64,000 bases of DNA, from contig DAOUJC010000011.1 in NCBI GenBank assembly GCA_034423135.1, forward strand, positions 62,001 to 126,000. Direction: 5' to 3'. Of the stretch, positions 59,705 to 64,000 are shown one piece after another (the stretch's first letter is position 1; every line of letters begins with the position of its first letter). This DNA comes from JAPPHY01 sp034423135 (lineage in GTDB: Bacteria > Chloroflexota > Dehalococcoidia > Lucifugimonadales > UBA2985). Made by a program: the position numbers and the translations under genes. The notes beneath the pieces are model-generated. The model saw only the letters and a program-made list of their open reading frames with translations. It made no database searches and was not told the origin of the DNA.

Positions 59705-59767
59705 GCCGGAATGCGCCGGCAAGTAACGTCAACGCTACGTGAAGCGTGAGAGCACAGAGGAGGTATC

Positions 59768-60736
59768 ATGCCCAGTGTGAACACAATGCGCGGCCCCGTA
59801 GACGTCAACGATCTCGGCTTCGTACTTAGCCATGAGCACGTTCGTGAGAGCTCCGCGGGCGTGCCGCAGACGTACCCGGAGCTCTTCGACCATGAGGAGG
59901 ACGTGGCCCGCGGCATCTCACGCCTCAACGAGGCGGCCGCCGAGGGCGTGAACACAGTCCTCATCGTGACCCCGCTGGACCTGGGCCGAGACATGCGGCT
60001 GTTGCAGGACGTGGCCGCGGGCGTTAACCTGCACATGGTGTGCGCCACGGGGATGTGGCGAGACATCCCCCGCCACGTTGGCCTGGGCGCGACGGTGGAG
60101 AGGCTGGCCGCGGCCTTCATCCGTGAGATAGAGGTCGGCATCGATGGCACGGGCGTCAAGGCAGGCGTGATCAAGGTGGCAACGGACCTGGAGCACATGA
60201 CGGAGGACGGCGGCCTGACGCGCCCCAACGAGCTGATCCTGCGCTCCGCAGCGCGTGCCTGCATTGCGACCGGAATTCCCATCACCACACACACAGCTGC
60301 GCCCGCCAGGGCCGGCGACCGCCAGATAGCGATATTCGAGGATGAGGGCGTAGACCTGCACCGGGTGACCATAGGCCACAGCAACGACTCCGACAACATC
60401 GAGTACCTGACCGGAATCATGAAGAAGGGCGCTTTCCTGGGCATGGATCGCTACCCTGGCGGACGCGGTGGAGGACTGGACTGGGAACAGCGCACGCAGG
60501 TTGTGAAAGAGCTGGTAGACCTGGGCTTCGCGTCCCAGGTGACGCTCTCCCATGACTACGGAGGCGCGCGGCCCGCTCTGCCGGAGGCTGCCGCGGCGCG
60601 TCCCTCTCACAACCCGGACGGCTACTGCTTCATCATACGCAAGGTGCTGCCAAGGCTGCGGGAGTTGGGCGTAAGCGAGGACGCCATCACCGAGATGACC
60701 GTGAACGCCCCCAGACGCTTTATGGGCGGCGAGTGA
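59768..60736 (+). CDS. Phosphotriesterase-family metal hydrolase
   Basis: 322 aa, with AGGAGG before the ATG. It is a TIM-barrel amidohydrolase: SHEHV supplies the first two His ligands, the Lys in AGVIKVAT is the likely bridging carboxylated lysine, TTHTAAPA and IGHSNDSDN give two more His, and LSHDYGG the catalytic Asp. PTE relatives include lactonases and phosphotriesterases; this gene cannot be assigned to either. The order of ligands is complete, so it should be active. Confidence 0.87.
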   Translation: MPSVNTMRGPVDVNDLGFVLSHEHVRESSAGVPQTYPELFDHEEDVARGISRLNEAAAEGVNTVLIVTPLDLGRDMRLLQDVAAGVNLHMVCATGMWRDIPRHVGLGATVERLAAAFIREIEVGIDGTGVKAGVIKVATDLEHMTEDGGLTRPNELILRSAARACIATGIPITTHTAAPARAGDRQIAIFEDEGVDLHRVTIGHSNDSDNIEYLTGIMKKGAFLGMDRYPGGRGGGLDWEQRTQVVKELVDLGFASQVTLSHDYGGARPALPEAAAARPSHNPDGYCFIIRKVLPRLRELGVSEDAITEMTVNAPRRFMGGE

Positions 60737-60788
60737 TACCGCTGCGCGGGCAGGCAGCGGCTCAAGCCGTCGGCGTGGAGGTGAGGTA

Positions 60789-62156
60789 ACGGACCTCTTC
60801 GAGAGGCGCACGAGGGAGGCGCTCGGCCGGGAGGCTCCCCTGGCCGCCCGGATGCGGCCACGCGGTTTCGACGAGTTCGCGGGGCAGGAGCACATCCTGG
60901 GGGAGGGCCGAGTTCTGCGCCGCAGCATAGAGGCCGACCATGTGCCCTCGATGGTGCTGTGGGGGCCGCCGGGAAGCGGCAAGACCACGCTGGCGCATCT
61001 CATCGCCGGAGTCACGCAGGCCCATTTCGCCCCGGTGAGCGCCGTCACAGCGGGTGTGGCTGACCTGCGCAAGCTAATCGACGCGGCCAGGGAGCGCCGC
61101 GGTATGCACGATCAGCGGACGCTCCTGTTCGTGGACGAGATTCACCGCTTTAACAAGGCGCAGCAGGACGTGATCCTCCCGCACGTCGAGGAGGGCGCCG
61201 TGACCCTGATCGGCGCCACCACGGAGAACCCATCCTTCGAGGTCATTGCGCCGCTTCTGTCCAGATGCCGGGTGTTCACGCTCAACCCGCTCTCGGACGA
61301 GGATGTGGCCGCCATCGTGGAGCGCGCTCTTGCGGACGAGGAACGCGGGCTAGGCGACATGCGAGCGCGCCTGGTCGACGATGCGATGAGTCACCTCGTC
61401 GTCATGGCAAACGGCGACGCCCGGACAGCCCTGAACGCCCTGGAGCTTGCGGTGTGGGCAACGGCCGCCGACGAGCGCGGCGAGCGGCTCGTCACGCTGA
61501 CAACGGTGGAGGACGCACTGCAGCATCGCTCCATCCTGTACGACAAGTCGGGCGACCAGCACTACGACACCATCTCCGCGTTCATCAAGTCGGTGCGAGG
61601 CTCGGATCCGGATGCGGCCATCTACTGGCTGAGCCGCATGATTGAGGCTGGCGAGGACCCCATGTTCATCGCGCGCCGGTTGGTAATCCTCGCCGCGGAG
61701 GACGTGGGCATGGCCGACCCGCAGGGGCTGCCCGTGGCCGTGGCGGCGCAGCAGGCCGTCCACTTCATCGGCATGCCGGAGGGCGCGATCCCGCTGGCGG
61801 AGGCGACCGTCTACCTGGCTACGGCGCCCAAGAGCAACTCCGCGTACGCGGCGCTGAACCGCGCGCGTGAGGACGCGAGGCAGACCCGCAACGACCCAGT
61901 GCCGCTCCACCTGCGCAACGCAGTCACGTCGCTGATGAGGCAGCAGGGCTACGGCAAGGGCTATCGTTACGCCCACGACTACCCCGGCAACTTTGCGCCG
62001 ATGGACAACCTGCCTCCTTCGCTGGGCGACCGCCGCTACTACGTGCCTGGAGATCAGGGATTCGAGCGCGACGTCGCCAAGCGGCTCACTGAGCTGTGGG
62101 ACGAGCACCGGAAGCAGAGCGATGGCACAGGTAGCGCAGGACGAGCGGGGGAGTGA
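60789..62156 (+). CDS. rarA: Replication-associated recombination protein A, apparent ACG start
   Basis: 455 aa if initiated at ACG 60789. The residues that follow, DLFERRTREA then APLAARMRPRGFDEF, match the canonical MDLFE start of RarA/MgsA. GGAGGTGAGG lies immediately upstream at normal spacing. No ATG, GTG or TTG is in frame there. The first ATG (60852) would delete the conserved N-terminus and has no site nearby. Walker A is GPPGSGKTT and Walker B LFVDEIHRFN; the C-terminal tetramerisation domain (AIYWLSRMIEAGEDPMFIARR) is complete. RarA acts at stalled forks. Confidence 0.88.
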   Translation, partial: TDLFERRTREALGREAPLAARMRPRGFDEFAGQEHILGEGRVLRRSIEADHVPSMVLWGPPGSGKTTLAHLIAGVTQAHFAPVSAVTAGVADLRKLIDAARERRGMHDQRTLLFVDEIHRFNKAQQDVILPHVEEGAVTLIGATTENPSFEVIAPLLSRCRVFTLNPLSDEDVAAIVERALADEERGLGDMRARLVDDAMSHLVVMANGDARTALNALELAVWATAADERGERLVTLTTVEDALQHRSILYDKSGDQHYDTISAFIKSVRGSDPDAAIYWLSRMIEAGEDPMFIARRLVILAAEDVGMADPQGLPVAVAAQQAVHFIGMPEGAIPLAEATVYLATAPKSNSAYAALNRAREDARQTRNDPVPLHLRNAVTSLMRQQGYGKGYRYAHDYPGNFAPMDNLPPSLGDRRYYVPGDQGFERDVAKRLTELWDEHRKQSDGTGSAGRAGE

Positions 62157-62162
62157 TATAAT
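62157..62162 (+). promoter_or_regulatory. tRNA-Thr -10 box abutting the rarA stop
   Basis: A perfect TATAAT begins directly after the rarA TGA (62154-62156) and ends nine bases before the tRNA. The -35 region would lie inside rarA and is weak. Confidence 0.55.
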
Positions 62163-62171
62163 GAGGGACAG

Positions 62172-62246
62172 GCCAGCGTAGCTCAGTGGTAGAGCAGCGG
62201 TTTCGTAAACCGCAGGTCAAGGGTTCGAATCCCCTCGCTGGCTCCA
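62172..62246 (+). tRNA. tRNA-Thr (anticodon CGT), CCA encoded
   Basis: Acceptor stem GCCAGCG/CGCTGGC. The anticodon arm GCGGT-TTCGTAA-ACCGC gives anticodon CGT, which reads ACG. The T arm has GGTTCGAATCC. CCA is encoded at 62244-62246. Confidence 0.95.
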
Positions 62247-62464
62247 CGTAGCCTTTGCGTTGTCGGTTCAAGCGGGTTCGTCGCTATCGGCATAGGCATC
62301 AAGGTCGGCGCCTATAGCGCCACTTTCCACGGGTGAGCTCTCGGTACGGTTCGGTCGGTCCCTTCATACTTGACGAAGGCAGAGTGCTCGTTCTGTGGTT
62401 CGCTCTCGAACTGTAACCTGATATGCTTTTCAACCTTGAGAGAGTGTCCGGTGAGAACAGGCTG

Positions 62465-63268
62465 ATGAACGACATGCACGAATCCAACCGGCGTCACTGG
62501 GACGAGGCCGCCGAGGGCTGGGAGTCTCTTCGAGATGAGGACGGGTTGTGGCAGCGCTGTCCCCAAGAGCCGGAACTTGCTTTCGTCGGTGGCGCATTCG
62601 GGCTGATTGAGGAGGTCACCGGAAGCGCGCGGGGCAAGGATGTGTGCATCATTGGAAGCGGCGACAACTACGCGGCCTTTGCTCTTTCGGGAATGGGCGC
62701 CAACGTCACGTCGATTGATATTTCCAACAGGCAGTTGGAGGTGGCGGCCAAACGGGCGGACCAGTTGAATCTATCCATAACGTTTGTACAGGCCGACGCT
62801 GCCAGACTCGAATCTATAGGAGATTCGGAGTTTGATCTGGTGTGTTCTTCCAACGGCTTTTTCGTTTGGATTGCAGACTTGCAAGCGGTCCTTGACGAGA
62901 CGTATCGCGTCCTCAGACCTGGGGGGCATTATGTCTTTAGTGATGTTCATCCCTTCCAGCGGCCTTGGGAGGATCAGACCGTGCTGCTCAAGGTTAGGAA
63001 GTCCTATTGGGATACCGGGCCTTTTGAAGATGAGAGGAGTAACACCTTTGAGTTTCATTGGACACTCTCAGATGTGCTGAACTCCGCGACCGCTTCGGGC
63101 TTCGTCCTGCGACAAATGCTGGAACACCCGGCCCAGGACTCAAGATACTGGCAGGGCGGTTCCTATCTGCCGGGGACCCAAGAGACCCTGTTGGACTGGA
63201 CCAATAACCCTCTGGCTGCTCTGCCAGTCTGGCTATCAGTAGCCTTGCAGAGGCCGCTGCAACACTAG
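62465..63268 (+). CDS. Class I SAM-dependent methyltransferase
   Basis: 267 aa from the ATG at 62465; an upstream in-frame ATG at 62423 lies inside a TATGCT box (62422-62427) that is probably the -10. SAM-binding motif I reads VCIIGSGDNYAAF, with IDIS as the acidic loop. VLRPGGHYVFSDVHPF matches motif III of small-molecule methyltransferases. The N-terminal NRRHWDEAAEGW is common in UbiE/COQ5-like relatives. The substrate is unknown. Codon choice is less GC-biased than in neighbours (more A/T third positions), a possible sign of acquisition. Confidence 0.82.
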   Translation: MNDMHESNRRHWDEAAEGWESLRDEDGLWQRCPQEPELAFVGGAFGLIEEVTGSARGKDVCIIGSGDNYAAFALSGMGANVTSIDISNRQLEVAAKRADQLNLSITFVQADAARLESIGDSEFDLVCSSNGFFVWIADLQAVLDETYRVLRPGGHYVFSDVHPFQRPWEDQTVLLKVRKSYWDTGPFEDERSNTFEFHWTLSDVLNSATASGFVLRQMLEHPAQDSRYWQGGSYLPGTQETLLDWTNNPLAALPVWLSVALQRPLQH

Positions 63269-63339
63269 GAGGCACACAACTCCGAAAGGCCCCATTGCCA
63301 TGATGTGGGCGTTCCAAAGCCCGTGGCAGGTGTTCTCCC

Positions 63340-64000
63340 TTGTACGTTTCCCATCTCAGCCTCACCAACTTTCGCAACTATCACCATCTGGAGCTAGACC
63401 TCCCGGAGGGCCTGCTTGTGTTCTCCGGCGATAATGGGCAGGGCAAGACCAACCTCCTGGAGGCGCTGTACCTTCTCTCGATTGCCAAGGCGTACCGCGC
63501 CAACGGCGATAGGGAGGCGATCTGTCGCACGGCGACGGAGGACCGCGGTCACGCGCAGGTCGTCGGCGTGGTGCGAAGGGAGCGCGACCGCATTCGCATC
63601 CTGGTAGATATGACCCTGGAAGGCTCCCGGGACGACGTCGAGAGGCCAACACACCTGCGCAAGGAGGTTCGGGTCGACGGCATACACGTCTCGGCCGCGG
63701 ACCTCGTCGGCGCAGTCAACGCAGTCCTGTTCGACGCCGATGACATTCGGCTGATCACCGGCGCTCCCTCCACTCGCCGCCGCTTCCTGGACATTCTGAT
63801 CAGCCAGGTCGACAGGATGTACCTGCGGTCGCTGCAGAGGTACCAGAGGGTGGTGTACCAGCGCAACCACCTGCTGCGGCAGGTCCGGGAGCGCAGGAGC
63901 CGTGCCGCAGAGCTGGACTTCTGGAACGAGGCCCTGATTGAGGAGGGCGTCTACATCATGCTACGGCGCAGCCGCACCGTGGGCGAGCTGAGCTCGCTTC
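63340..64000 (+). CDS. recF: DNA replication and repair protein RecF, 3' end outside window
   Basis: A TTG start at 63340 gives YVSHLSLTNFRNYHHLEL, the standard RecF N-terminus. Walker A is GDNGQGKTN (30-38). The frame is open to the window edge after ~220 residues, about 60 percent of the usual length, so the ABC signature and Walker B are not seen. RecF loads RecA at gaps in recombination repair. Neither dnaN nor gyrB is adjacent, unlike the classical dnaA-dnaN-recF-gyrB order. Confidence 0.93.
   Translation, partial: MYVSHLSLTNFRNYHHLELDLPEGLLVFSGDNGQGKTNLLEALYLLSIAKAYRANGDREAICRTATEDRGHAQVVGVVRRERDRIRILVDMTLEGSRDDVERPTHLRKEVRVDGIHVSAADLVGAVNAVLFDADDIRLITGAPSTRRRFLDILISQVDRMYLRSLQRYQRVVYQRNHLLRQVRERRSRAAELDFWNEALIEEGVYIMLRRSRTVGELSSL

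Noticed and set aside
60789..62246. Functional link between the ACG start of rarA and the adjacent tRNA-Thr(CGT), which reads ACG
   Set aside because: Initiation at non-AUG codons uses initiator tRNA, so the coincidence carries no mechanism.
1..64000. CRISPR array, prophage or insertion sequence
   Set aside because: No regularly spaced repeats, cas genes, transposase or integrase frames were found on either strand.

Overview
The window is high-GC bacterial chromosome with dense, mostly short-spaced genes, two tRNA genes, and no rRNA, phage, insertion sequence or CRISPR array that I can see. Several traits point to a Chloroflexota bacterium, probably of the Dehalococcoidia or SAR202 type. These are Thr/Pro/Ala-rich linkers after the lipobox in nearly every secreted lipoprotein, a Firmicutes-like dnaB-dnaD-loader primosome cluster behind rplI, and a scavenging gene set of amino-acid and peptide ABC transporters plus a molybdenum hydroxylase. 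The lineage is inference; no marker gene was compared.

Layout. 1-3.2 kb: part of a membrane protein, a secreted FKBP isomerase, an NYN-LOTUS protein and a metallo-beta-lactamase-fold hydrolase closed by a strong terminator. 3.2-7.1 kb (minus): a three-subunit xanthine-dehydrogenase-type molybdenum hydroxylase operon. 7.1-11.1 kb: M1 aminopeptidase, alpha/beta hydrolase and a clan AA aspartyl protease. 11.3-14.1 kb: arsenite methyltransferase arsM followed by two tandem MetE-like methyltransferases. 14.1-19.1 kb (minus): split transketolase, DUF362 protein, HAD phosphatase and queG. 19.3-20.6 kb: a Fic protein whose promoter lies inside an array of repeated operator half-sites. 20.6-25.6 kb: a secreted metalloprotease-like lipoprotein, a DUF151 nuclease, gdhA, a CitE-like lyase and folB. 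25.8-30.0 kb: rplI, dnaB, a DnaD-like protein, a double-AAA+ helicase loader and a HIT protein. 30.1-30.6 kb (minus): a peroxiredoxin-like lipoprotein read through an in-frame UGA. 30.8-35.2 kb: an amino-acid ABC operon. 35.2-45.5 kb: RND transporter, CPA2 antiporter, phosphoethanolamine-methyltransferase-like gene, ilvA, a YedY-like molybdoenzyme, an interrupted RDD gene and tRNA-Glu. 45.8-54.7 kb: three paralogous family 5 peptide-binding lipoproteins, each with its own promoter and terminator, then two permeases. 54.8-64 kb: comM-like gene, aminotransferase, M20 amidohydrolase, a conserved unknown, phosphotriesterase-like protein, rarA, tRNA-Thr, a methyltransferase and the start of recF.

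The strongest unusual signal is the gene at 30078-30644 (minus). Two reading-frame pieces join across a UGA at the first position of a CxxC-type redox motif. A hairpin with a GU-containing apical loop follows at the distance expected of a bacterial SECIS, so this is a probable selenoprotein. Other points worth attention are the Fic operator array, the fused double AAA+ loader whose two halves keep complementary catalytic motifs, a plant-PEAMT-like methyltransferase, an apparent ACG start codon in rarA, a single amber codon inside an RDD gene, and a MetE paralogue that has lost a zinc-ligand histidine.
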